A DNA stretch of 55,005 bases from Altibacter sp. (lineage in GTDB: Bacteria > Bacteroidota > Bacteroidia > Flavobacteriales > Flavobacteriaceae). A program made the position numbers and the translations under genes. Of the stretch, positions 25,190-35,129 are shown in pieces. The notes beneath the pieces were generated by a model. The model made no database searches. It was given only the letters and a program-made list of their open reading frames with translations, and was not told the DNA's origin. The stretch lies in assembly GCF_019913785.1 (NCBI RefSeq), contig NZ_JAIOHK010000045.1, positions 1 through 55,005 on the forward strand, read 5' to 3'. Positions within the stretch are counted from its first letter, which is position 1, and the number at the start of each line of letters is the position of its first letter.

Positions 25190-27457
25190 ATGAGACAGCT
25201 ATTATATATATTTCTATTTCTACCCTTCGTGATGTGGTCTCAGGATCAATTAGAAGGGATGATTATGGAAACCAACGACAAGAACGAACAAACTGGTCTC
25301 TTTGGTGCGAATGTGTATTGGTTGGACGAATCGGTTGGGACGATAACCGATAATGACGGTAGTTTTGTGATTCCGTATAAAAAAGGGTATAGCCAATTGG
25401 TGATAAGCTTTGTCGGTTATAAAACCGACACCATTTTTATATCCAGACCTAAGATGATTCGTCACACCATGATAGCCAATAGCAGTTTGGATGAAGTGAC
25501 AGTGCAAACTCGAAGAAAATCGAGTTCATTATCCTATATCGCTGCAGAAAATGTGATCAATGTAAGTAGCAAGGAATTACTAAAAGCCGCCTGTTGTAAT
25601 CTTTCCGAAAGTTTTGAAACCAACCCTTCCATCGATGTGAATTTTGCCGATGCCATTAGCGGAACTCGACAGATCAAGATGTTGGGATTAACAACCCCCT
25701 ATATTTTAATTACTACCGAAAATATTCCTGCAATTCGAGGAGCTTCTCAAGCTTATGGACTGAGTTTTATTCCCGGAACCTGGGTAGAAAGTATTCAAAT
25801 AACTAAAGGTTCGGGAAGTGTGGTCAATGGATTTGAAAGTATCGCCGGACAAATTAACGCCGAATTACAGAAACCCACTACCGACAATAAACTCTTTGTG
25901 AATGCCTATGGATCTGTGGAAGGGAGGATGGAACTGAATACCCATTTAAATTTACCCGTATCAAAAAAATGGAGTACCGGAGTTTATCTCCATGGAAATA
26001 TGCTCGACAACAAGCATGATGCGAATCACGATACTTTTTTGGATATGCCATTGGCCAAACAAGTCAATGTAATGAATCGCTGGCAGTATACCGATACCGA
26101 AAAAGGCTTTGTGAGTTTTTTGAATTTTCGGTTTTTGAATGATGAAAAGCAAAGCGGACAAGTAGGCTACGATCCTAACAACGAAGACGGAAATACGGAT
26201 GGTGGTCATAAGCGCATAGGAAATATAGATGCCTGGCTAAGCGAGACCGATACTCGTCGCTACGATATCTCTGCAAAGTTGGGATACGTAAACCCGGATA
26301 TTCCGTATCAAAGCGCCGGATTGCAAGTGGCCTTTAGCAATCATGAACAGAACTCGTTTTTTGGATTAAACACATATGATATAACACACACTAGTGTGTA
26401 TGCCAATGCGATCTACAATTCGATTATAAGCGACTCACGTCATAAAGTAAAGACCGGTATAAGCTTTACTTACGATGATTATGAGGAGTTGGTCAATACA
26501 ACGAACTATGCGCGGGATGAAAATTCTGTCGGAGCCTTTTTTGAATATGCCTATGATAATTTAGGAAGTCTAAATCTAACGGCCGGCGTACGGATAGATC
26601 ACCATAATTTAATGGGAACGTTTTTAACGCCTCGTATACATGCTCGGTATACACCATGGGGGAAATCGGCATTTAGGGCATCGGTGGGTAGAGGAAAGCG
26701 ATCTGCCAATATCTTTACGGAGAATCAGAGTATGTTTTCAACCGCACGGCGTGTTGAGATTTTAAGCACGGGAGGAAAAATCTATGGATTAGATCCTGAA
26801 ATTGCTTGGAACTATGGAGTTTCATTTTTGCAAGGGTTTAATCTCTTCGGAAGAAAGTCGGATATAACACTCGATTACTATAGAACCGATTTCCAAAATC
26901 AAGTGGTAGTCGATTGGGAATACAGGAAAGAGGTGCGTTTCTATAACCTTGATGGGAAGAGTTTCGCGAACAGTTTTCAGGCTGAATTTAGCATGAACAT
27001 TTTAGACCGATTGGATTTTAGAACGGCCTATAAATTTTATGATGTGCAAACGGAGTATCGTTCGGGATTGATGGAGAAACCACTCACTCCAAAGCATCGG
27101 TTTTTTGCAAATCTATCGTATGAAACTCATCCGCATGAGGACGGATCCCAATGGAAGATTAACGGGACCTTTAATTGGTTGGGAAAACAGCGATTTTCAA
27201 AAACCAGCGACAATCCGCTACCGTATCAATTACCTGAATACTCACCCACTATAGCTACACTTAACGCTCAAATAACCAATGTGCTGTCTCATAATTTTGA
27301 GCTGTATTTTGGAGGTGAAAATATTACAAATGTCAAACAAGAAAACCCAATAATTAGTGCTGAAAATCCATTTGGACCAAATTTTGATACTACCTTTGTA
27401 TATGGTCCAATTTTTGGAAGCATGTATTATGCAGGTTTGCGATTTAAACTAAATTAA
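25190..27457 (+). CDS. TonB-dependent receptor with carboxypeptidase-regulatory-like domain
   Basis: This 755-residue outer-membrane receptor probably imports a metal or metal complex using TonB energy. A signal peptide (about 1-17) is followed by a CarboxypepD_reg-like domain (about 21-95), a plug domain and a 22-strand barrel ending GSMYYAGLRFKLN. The plug contains AACCNLSESFETNPSIDV, with Cys135 and Cys136. Receptors with this CC plug motif are typically found beside HMA-domain genes in Bacteroidota, to my knowledge. It lies two bases after the AlsD-like gene and two before the HMA gene. Substrate is inferred, not shown. Confidence 0.92.
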   Translation: MRQLLYIFLFLPFVMWSQDQLEGMIMETNDKNEQTGLFGANVYWLDESVGTITDNDGSFVIPYKKGYSQLVISFVGYKTDTIFISRPKMIRHTMIANSSLDEVTVQTRRKSSSLSYIAAENVINVSSKELLKAACCNLSESFETNPSIDVNFADAISGTRQIKMLGLTTPYILITTENIPAIRGASQAYGLSFIPGTWVESIQITKGSGSVVNGFESIAGQINAELQKPTTDNKLFVNAYGSVEGRMELNTHLNLPVSKKWSTGVYLHGNMLDNKHDANHDTFLDMPLAKQVNVMNRWQYTDTEKGFVSFLNFRFLNDEKQSGQVGYDPNNEDGNTDGGHKRIGNIDAWLSETDTRRYDISAKLGYVNPDIPYQSAGLQVAFSNHEQNSFFGLNTYDITHTSVYANAIYNSIISDSRHKVKTGISFTYDDYEELVNTTNYARDENSVGAFFEYAYDNLGSLNLTAGVRIDHHNLMGTFLTPRIHARYTPWGKSAFRASVGRGKRSANIFTENQSMFSTARRVEILSTGGKIYGLDPEIAWNYGVSFLQGFNLFGRKSDITLDYYRTDFQNQVVVDWEYRKEVRFYNLDGKSFANSFQAEFSMNILDRLDFRTAYKFYDVQTEYRSGLMEKPLTPKHRFFANLSYETHPHEDGSQWKINGTFNWLGKQRFSKTSDNPLPYQLPEYSPTIATLNAQITNVLSHNFELYFGGENITNVKQENPIISAENPFGPNFDTTFVYGPIFGSMYYAGLRFKLN

Positions 27458-27459
27458 CT

Positions 27460-27810
27460 ATGAAAAAAGTACTTATGCTATTAGTAGTTGTGTTAACAAC
27501 AGCAACGCTCTATTCTCAAGACAAAAATGCCAGAGCTACTATCGAAGTAGATGGAATATGTGGAATGTGTAAACAGCGTATTGAAAGGGCCTCATTAAAT
27601 ACCAAAGGCGTGAAATCGGCAGTGTGGAATGTTGATACACATATGCTGAACCTTATTTTTGATGAACGCAAAACAAATATAACAGCGATACAGACTAGCA
27701 TTGCTTCAGTAGGCCATGACACCCATGAAATTAAAGCTACGGAAGAAGCGTACAACAGTGTTCACGATTGTTGTAGGTATAGAGACCAAGCCGTGAGAGA
27801 CGATCACTAA
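27460..27810 (+). CDS. Exported heavy-metal-associated (HMA) domain protein
   Basis: This 116-residue protein has a signal peptide (1-20) and one ferredoxin-like HMA domain. Its metal loop reads DGICGMC (Cys34 and Cys37), a variant of the usual GMTCxxC. A C-terminal tail adds HDCC (Cys104 and Cys105) and a terminal Asp-Asp-His. It would act as a periplasmic copper-type metallochaperone receiving or delivering metal for the TonB receptor upstream. Last gene of the cluster. Confidence 0.88.
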   Translation: MKKVLMLLVVVLTTATLYSQDKNARATIEVDGICGMCKQRIERASLNTKGVKSAVWNVDTHMLNLIFDERKTNITAIQTSIASVGHDTHEIKATEEAYNSVHDCCRYRDQAVRDDH

Positions 27811-27867
27811 AACAGGTAGAAAATTTGTTTTTTAAGAGCCAAAATATGCATATGTATTGTTCATATT

Positions 27868-27900
27868 TTGGTTCATATCTTCGATAAAAAATATTTTTTG
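27868..27900 (+). promoter_or_regulatory. Possible promoter of the small PAKKA peptide gene
   Basis: TTG at 27868-27870, a 21-base spacer, and TATTTTTTG at 27892-27900. The -7 box has one extra T compared with TAnnTTTG, so the match is imperfect. A start near 27907 would give a leader of about 40 bases. Confidence 0.35.
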
Positions 27901-27948
27901 AATCGAAAAGTGATGTACATTTAGGTGAATCTTTTAATATCCAAAACT

Positions 27949-28029
27949 ATGGCAACACCTAAGAAAGCCCCTGCTAAGAAAGCTCCGGCTAAAAAGGCTC
28001 CTGCGAAAGCTCCTGCTAAGAAGAAGTAG
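27949..28029 (+). CDS. Tiny Lys/Ala/Pro-rich peptide (26 residues), histone-H1-tail-like
   Basis: The frame ATG to TAG encodes 26 residues made almost only of Lys, Ala and Pro. After MATPK come repeats of the unit KAPAK, ending in KKK. The composition is that of histone H1 C-terminal tails and of the lysine-rich tail of TopA in this same window, so DNA or RNA binding is conceivable. A promoter-like sequence lies upstream and a strong terminator starts 48 bases after the stop, so it looks like a complete small transcription unit. Synonymous codons vary between repeats (GCT, GCC, GCG; AAA, AAG), which argues for selection on the protein. It could instead be a leader peptide for the next gene. 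Confidence 0.55.
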   Translation: MATPKKAPAKKAPAKKAPAKAPAKKK

Positions 28030-28077
28030 CTCGCAACCGGTTTATTTCGATAAACCAAATGTAAAAAACAATGATAC

Positions 28078-28103
28078 ACCACCCTTAAACAGGGTGGTTT
28101 TTT
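28078..28103 (+). terminator. Rho-independent terminator after the small peptide
   Basis: A perfect 8-bp stem ACCACCCT/AGGGTGGT (28078-28085 with 28091-28098), a 5-base loop TAAAC and six T. It sits only 14 bases before the ATG of the next gene, so it could also act as an attenuator for that gene. Confidence 0.88.
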
Positions 28104-28117
28104 GTATTTTTAAGGAT

Positions 28118-28330
28118 ATGAAGAACATAAAGCTATTTTTGTTATACGGAATTACCATTGTCGCTATCATTGCGGTGATAATTTGGGATCAATATATGCA
28201 GGAGTGGTTGGCGTTGCAACCCGATGGAGGAGAACAGGTGATGCGTACCGATCTTTTTGTAATCTATCCGGTGATTACTACATTGGTGGTTTTATCGGTA
28301 TACCATCTTTTTAAAAAGAAGTCTCCTTAG
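28118..28330 (+). CDS. Small two-helix membrane protein, unknown function
   Basis: The 70-residue protein has hydrophobic helices at about 5-24 and 49-65, a short acidic periplasmic or cytoplasmic loop and a KKK end. No family is recognised. I start it at the ATG 28118; an in-frame GTG at 28094 lies within the terminator stem and cannot be the normal start. It overlaps the convergent DUF6090 gene by four bases. Confidence 0.55.
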   Translation: MKNIKLFLLYGITIVAIIAVIIWDQYMQEWLALQPDGGEQVMRTDLFVIYPVITTLVVLSVYHLFKKKSP

Positions 28331-28989
28331 TTTTCTTGCTCAATTGCTTCGGAAAGTGTTAGTAACAATTGATTGCAGCTTTCAATGCCGATTTTGGTAG
28401 CACTTCGTTTTATTCCGAAGGAACCGTTCATACTCTGTATGATATTCTTCAGTAGTTTTTCGTCTTCAAATCCGAAGATTCCTTTTTTAAACGCATCATA
28501 ATCCACATGGTGAATAAAATAATTTCCCAGATATTGTTTGTGAATATTTTCTTGGCGCTCATAATCCTTCATCATTACTTTATAATTTGAATAGTGAGCC
28601 TCGATAGCGGTCTTGAGTTCAAAATTGTCAATGAGTTTTAGATCGCCCGAATTAATCAAAGTTTGATAGGTAATATCCTTTGCCGAAAAATTTGAAATCG
28701 TTGAAATGGAGAATATATCTCCAATGATCTTCATCTTATCGGGTTGATCCGAATTCAATATAGGGAGTATACGCGTTGCCGTTTCTATTTTCCGATCTAG
28801 TTCTACAACAATTTGCTGAAGCCTTTCCCTGTCTGCTGCTACATCATTTTTTAAATTGATGAGATATTGCTGCTTTTGTGCGCTGTTTTCAGATTCACCG
28901 GCACATTTATTCATACTGAAGGCAATAGTGATTCCTATAATAACGATTAAAATTTCTCCTAGGGCATATTTCCAGTTTAGCTTTTTCAT
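28327..28989 (-). CDS. DUF6090-type membrane-anchored protein
   Basis: This 220-residue protein has an N-terminal anchor (about 9-26: GEILIVIIGITIAFSMN) and a mostly helical soluble domain with coiled-coil character (about 35-70). The N-terminal pattern WKYALGEILIVIIGITIAF is what I associate with the DUF6090 family of Bacteroidota. No function is known to me. It is a single gene; its upstream region faces the end of groEL. Confidence 0.65.
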   Translation of the reverse strand: MKKLNWKYALGEILIVIIGITIAFSMNKCAGESENSAQKQQYLINLKNDVAADRERLQQIVVELDRKIETATRILPILNSDQPDKMKIIGDIFSISTISNFSAKDITYQTLINSGDLKLIDNFELKTAIEAHYSNYKVMMKDYERQENIHKQYLGNYFIHHVDYDAFKKGIFGFEDEKLLKNIIQSMNGSFGIKRSATKIGIESCNQLLLTLSEAIEQEN

Positions 28990-29045
28990 ACGGAGTAGCT
29001 TCGTTGGTTAAAACTATGAAATTTTAAAGCAATCTATTCAATTTT

Positions 29046-29085
29046 ATGAAAAGAAAAAGGTCTCTGTTTCAACACAAAGACCTTT
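29046..29085 (-). terminator. Terminator of the groES-groEL operon
   Basis: On the minus strand a stem AAAGGTCT/AGACCTTT (29078-29085 with 29056-29063) has a 14-base loop and is followed by a T-rich tract (TTTTTCTTTTC with the stem end). It lies about 45 bases after the groEL stop. Confidence 0.75.
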
Positions 29086-29131
29086 CCAATAAATTATACC
29101 TGAATCTAGTATTACTAGTCTGGGTTCCGGC

Positions 29132-31068
<1,937 letters not shown>

Positions 31069-31122
31069 TTTCAATATAGTTTTAAATTGTTATTATTCCT
31101 TGATTGTTTCGACCTTCGTATA

Positions 31123-31155
31123 GGCAGAAACTATGCCAGTGCTTTAAAACTGACA
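31123..31155 (-). promoter_or_regulatory. Sigma-54-like -24/-12 promoter and inverted repeat before groES
   Basis: On the minus strand 31138-31123 reads TGGCATAGTTTCTGCC. GG and GC sit at the exact spacing of the consensus TGGCAC-N5-TTGCW. The -24 part overlaps an inverted repeat, TGCCAGT-N8-ACTGACA on the plus strand (31134-31155), with one mismatch. A start near 31112 would give a leader of about 45 bases. No clear TAnnTTTG element is present in this region. No CIRCE element (TTAGCACTC repeat) is seen. Confidence 0.45.
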
Positions 31156-31161
31156 TGATTC

Positions 31162-31195
31162 AAAAAAAAGATGCCAGCTTGTCAGAAGCCGGCAC
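31162..31195 (-). terminator. Terminator of the secreted lipase-like gene
   Basis: On the minus strand TGCCGGC pairs with GCTGGCA (one G-U pair) around a 9-base loop, followed by C and eight T. It separates the long secreted-protein gene from the groES promoter. Confidence 0.8.
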
Positions 31196-31284
31196 CTTAG
31201 GATCAATGTTGCAATTAAATGGAGTCGTGAAATGACTTTCAAGTTAACTACATTTTGAACCTCACAAAAATTTAAATAACTACC

Positions 31285-34200
31285 CTAATGTTGAATAATC
31301 AACTGCATGGCCGAAACATCGTTACCGTCGTGGATGTGTAAATAGTATGTTCCACTAGGAATATTTGACGTATTAATGGTTTTTTCGATGTTCGAACTTT
31401 CTCCTTGATAATAGATATTCGAATACATATCGTAGACATAGATATAGTAGGTTCCTTCCTCATAGGTGCTAAAATCCAGGTTAAATTCAGCATCGGCTAC
31501 ATTTGGATAAGGTGCTACCGGTACGTTACCACCACCGCCACTGTCATGCTCGACATATAGGATTGCTGCATCACCTAGGCCACATTGGTTTTTCCCCATA
31601 AGTTGAACATACCCATTATTTCCGGCATAACCAGTGAAAATGTTAGTGGCATTACCCGCATTGGGCAAAACTTGCCAGTTGTCGTTGAAATAATCAATGG
31701 GAGCAACTACATCGAAAGGATAAGGAAGCCACCATTCATACGAAGTTGCACCTTCGGAGGTTCCTCCACTATAGTAGGCCAATGCCCCTGAGGTTACTAT
31801 TTCGGGACCATTTAGGTATCCTGGAGCACCCGGAGCACCCACCCATACATCTTTTTGGACTGTAATATTGTGTGGAAATATGGCTCGGATAAAACCGTTG
31901 CTGTGTGAGGATGGGAAGGCTTGAACAGTTACCGATGTGTCGTCTGAAGTCAAAATTTGAATATTATTGGAAACTTCCCAATCCAATACAGGAGGAGCTT
32001 GACAGGATGCAAAATCATATGTTACCGGATTATTTGGGCAGACAGCGGTAGGGCCCTGTAGGTCATCTGGCTCCAGATACACCGTTGGGGCTTGTTCGTT
32101 GCCGGCTAGTTCTTCTAGAAGCCAAGCAATACTTTCGGCGGTAAAGGAGGTATGCCGTTCGTTATCCTTCGGACCAAAATAGGAGTCAAATGGTATTTCA
32201 CCTGTACAAACTAAGTTTCTACTAAATTTTTGAGACCAGTTGAAATCGGGATTCAAGAAACCAAGAGCACTTGCGGTGGGAATGAATGAATTCACATGTT
32301 CTAGCGTAAAAATATTCCAATCGTTCACACATATCTGGCCAATAAACCATTCGCAAGGAACTGTGTTTTCAATGGAATAACCCAGATCTCTTTGTGTTGG
32401 GAACCAACCTCCGGGCGTATTATCCAAATTCCCTCTCGAATTATTATTAGCTATAAAACGGTCGAAATAACTCCATCCAAGACCACTTAACTTTTTGAAA
32501 TAGGCTATTTTATGATTACTGCCGCTGGTGGGCATTGAATAGGTTTCCATGGTAACACTATGTCCTATAACATTGGTGTACCCCTTTATCTTGAAGGTTT
32601 GCCCGCCATTAGATGCAAAATTGTCTGAAAATAAAGAACCACTAATCCCCGTTCCATTATTTTCGTAAGGATTTTGATAGGCTTTCGTGTTGGTAAGGGA
32701 GCCATTTACGACCGCTATTTTTCGTAAGTTTTGTGGATACCCTTTGCTGTTAGGCAATCCATTGTTGAAGAGGTTGTTGTAGTACTGGACAAAAAAAGGA
32801 TGCCCTCTATTTTCAGAAAACCCTTGAGAAACGGTTCTTCCATTTAAATACTCTTGACCCACATCTACAGATTGAAAGAAGGGGAATACCACGTATTCTG
32901 TTTTATGCTGCTCGATCAATTGCTGTTTGGCAGCCGCGGACCCCAATTGTAAATCAACGAAGTCTTCAGCTTCGCTACTATCCGTATAATCTTTTAGGAC
33001 ATTAAGCAATGTTTGAGCACCTACCGGAATATTGGCTCCCAAGTGCGGGCTGTCCACACTCACCCACAGTCGCGTATTGTGATCTATGTTATTGCCCTCC
33101 ATATATGCCAAAGCATATCTGGAAATTTGCCCTCCCATGCTAGGGCCAATGATCACTAATTCTTCTGAACTGTTGTTTTGAGCGAGAATAGCGTTAAGGT
33201 GTTCGTATAAGGTAACGTGTGTAAGCGCATTACGCTCAATATAATCAGCTCCGCCATCTATGGCAACTCCGTTTCTCCAATAAGTGGGATGATTTACAAT
33301 GACCAAATCGTAACCTAGTGCTCTCAATTCGGCAATTAAATTGTGTGTATTTCCCGAACTGTCTTCGTAGGTCATCATTTCTTCTATGGAGACATGTTCT
33401 TCATTATTATAGTCGGGATGTGGATCGGAATCTTGAATTTGTCTTTTGTCACCCGGATCAAAACCGTCAATTATTATTAATGGTCGCAATAGCGTTGCTT
33501 GATTATTGCCATTATCGGTATGATAAAATATGCGATAATCCAACTTTCCGAGGACTGCACTAGTTTCATCGTATCCTTGAAATGGATAGTTTGAATTCAG
33601 CGTATAATCTTGAATTAAATTTTGCGGTGGTTGTAGGGTGACCACATTTGTTTTTAAGAGGCTCTGTGTGGTCAATGTTTGACCATTTCCAAAAGTAGCC
33701 GTTAGTGTAAGTATTTTTTCTCCTCCTTCGGAGTAGGTGATTGGAATGTTTTCATTAACAATACTACCATTGGCCATTAGCGCGTAATCGGTGGATGTAT
33801 CGAAATTGGCAGTTAGGTCAGTGATTTCCATACCTTCGGCTTCTTCAATTAGAAAATTATGGTCGAAGTGAAAGACAAATTCCTCCCCAACGAGGTTCAA
33901 TTTCAGCGGAGCAACCATGAAAACGTGCTTCTGATTAAATGCAGGTTTCCCATTGTTAATTTTTTCAAACCTGTTGTTGGCTGAAATCTGTAATCCTCCT
34001 TCATCTTCATTCCCGGCAACATAATTTACTGAATGATATATGGCATTGATTACTCCAATATCCACAACATTTTGTAAGCTATCCGGTGTGTAATAGGTTC
34101 TTAGCGTCTTATGGGAAACAAATTTTTCTTCATTTGAAGCCTTAAAGAGCTCATATAGCGCCTGTTCAAAATATTTTTTGTTCGAAATATTTATAGAGTC

Positions 34201-34374
34201 GTTAAATTTGTCTAGTTGTGACCAGGAATAGACCCTGTCGTATAAAACTCCCGATGTAAAATGGGTCTTGTCAATATCGACAAGCATGCTGTCAATAGAT
34301 ACCTCCTCAGTAGTTTGAGCGAAGATTTGTGTTAAGAAAAAGAAAAAAACGGTGCATAATGAAAGATTTTTCAT
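31285..34374 (-). CDS. Large secreted alpha/beta-hydrolase-like protein with type IX sorting domain
   Basis: This 1029-residue exported protein has a signal peptide (about 1-19) and an N-terminal beta-rich region. A lipase/esterase-like hydrolase segment contains GPSMGGQ, with nucleophile Ser412 (GxSxGG), after ILIDGFDPG-type sequence. A later Ig/PKD-like region (about 770-950) follows. The last 75 or so residues are a Por C-terminal sorting domain (YPNVADAEFNLDF, then SNIPSGTYYLHI). It should pass through Sec and then the type IX system, whose core genes are in this window, to the surface or medium. The substrate is unknown; hydrolysis of lipids or esters is inferred from the GxSxGG motif only. 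Confidence 0.82.
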   Translation of the reverse strand: MKNLSLCTVFFFFLTQIFAQTTEEVSIDSMLVDIDKTHFTSGVLYDRVYSWSQLDKFNDSINISNKKYFEQALYELFKASNEEKFVSHKTLRTYYTPDSLQNVVDIGVINAIYHSVNYVAGNEDEGGLQISANNRFEKINNGKPAFNQKHVFMVAPLKLNLVGEEFVFHFDHNFLIEEAEGMEITDLTANFDTSTDYALMANGSIVNENIPITYSEGGEKILTLTATFGNGQTLTTQSLLKTNVVTLQPPQNLIQDYTLNSNYPFQGYDETSAVLGKLDYRIFYHTDNGNNQATLLRPLIIIDGFDPGDKRQIQDSDPHPDYNNEEHVSIEEMMTYEDSSGNTHNLIAELRALGYDLVIVNHPTYWRNGVAIDGGADYIERNALTHVTLYEHLNAILAQNNSSEELVIIGPSMGGQISRYALAYMEGNNIDHNTRLWVSVDSPHLGANIPVGAQTLLNVLKDYTDSSEAEDFVDLQLGSAAAKQQLIEQHKTEYVVFPFFQSVDVGQEYLNGRTVSQGFSENRGHPFFVQYYNNLFNNGLPNSKGYPQNLRKIAVVNGSLTNTKAYQNPYENNGTGISGSLFSDNFASNGGQTFKIKGYTNVIGHSVTMETYSMPTSGSNHKIAYFKKLSGLGWSYFDRFIANNNSRGNLDNTPGGWFPTQRDLGYSIENTVPCEWFIGQICVNDWNIFTLEHVNSFIPTASALGFLNPDFNWSQKFSRNLVCTGEIPFDSYFGPKDNERHTSFTAESIAWLLEELAGNEQAPTVYLEPDDLQGPTAVCPNNPVTYDFASCQAPPVLDWEVSNNIQILTSDDTSVTVQAFPSSHSNGFIRAIFPHNITVQKDVWVGAPGAPGYLNGPEIVTSGALAYYSGGTSEGATSYEWWLPYPFDVVAPIDYFNDNWQVLPNAGNATNIFTGYAGNNGYVQLMGKNQCGLGDAAILYVEHDSGGGGNVPVAPYPNVADAEFNLDFSTYEEGTYYIYVYDMYSNIYYQGESSNIEKTINTSNIPSGTYYLHIHDGNDVSAMQLIIQH

Positions 34375-34430
34375 AATTTTAAAGTATTAATAGGTGAAAC
34401 AATAGTGTGAACTGGTTTTATTTATTATCT

Positions 34431-34460
34431 AGGATGCCATTGCCGTGGCATCCTTTTTTT
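34431..34460 (+). terminator. Plus-strand terminator with no plus-strand gene before it
   Basis: A perfect 9-bp stem AGGATGCCA/TGGCATCCT with a 6-base loop, followed by seven T on the plus strand. Genes on both sides are on the minus strand. On the minus strand no T tract follows the stem, so it is a weak terminator for those genes. Confidence 0.6.
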
Positions 34461-34480
34461 ATTGTGTTATTGTCAAGTGT

Positions 34481-35125
34481 TTACTCCAATACAAGCCGGT
34501 ATTGATTGTTGTTCTGACTTTCGTCAAAACCAATAATACCATGATCAAAGTCAAAATAAAGTCTGTCAATTTGTGAATCGTTGTAAAGTGAAAAGTAACT
34601 GTTTGTTTCAACAGTTTTCACTTTGTTGAAAACAGTAGCGCCTATTTCCATTGTGCTTAGGTTGTCAAATGGAGATGTATCATTGAACCCGTCAAGTAAA
34701 CAAGTTGGCGCTTCGTAGGTGGGAATTTCGGTTTCAATATACAATTCATCTGAATATTTGAAATAATGAATATATATTCTGTCGCAAAACCCATCTATTT
34801 GCCCATCCACCGAAAAATCCATTAGCTTTATTTCAATCAACAAATTGTCGTAAAAATAGCCGGCGCCTCCTCCATTTTGGCCAAATCCGTAACTATTGTC
34901 AAATTCTTTATTGAAGTTATAATACAATACTTGTATTCTAATTTCGTGGTTGTTATCGTTTCTAAATCGATAGATGGTTCCAATTTCCTCATAATTGTTA
35001 GGAATAAACTCATAATCGGCACTGTCGAAAGCATAATAGGGTTCAGTGTTTTCTTTGCCACACGAAGCTATGAGCACCATAGTCAAAGCGAATATGACTC
35101 CTCTTTTAAAACATATGTTTTTCAT
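34481..35125 (-). CDS. Hypothetical lipoprotein
   Basis: This 214-residue protein has a lipoprotein signal (LIASC near residue 22) and an acidic, aromatic, beta-rich body with no domain that I recognise. I start it at ATG 35125 because an upstream TTG at 35167 would run into the end of the neighbouring LRR gene. It follows the LRR-type secreted protein on the same strand with about four bases between them. It may be a partner or simply share its transcript. Confidence 0.65.
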   Translation of the reverse strand: MKNICFKRGVIFALTMVLIASCGKENTEPYYAFDSADYEFIPNNYEEIGTIYRFRNDNNHEIRIQVLYYNFNKEFDNSYGFGQNGGGAGYFYDNLLIEIKLMDFSVDGQIDGFCDRIYIHYFKYSDELYIETEIPTYEAPTCLLDGFNDTSPFDNLSTMEIGATVFNKVKTVETNSYFSLYNDSQIDRLYFDFDHGIIGFDESQNNNQYRLVLE

Positions 35126-35129
35126 ATTT

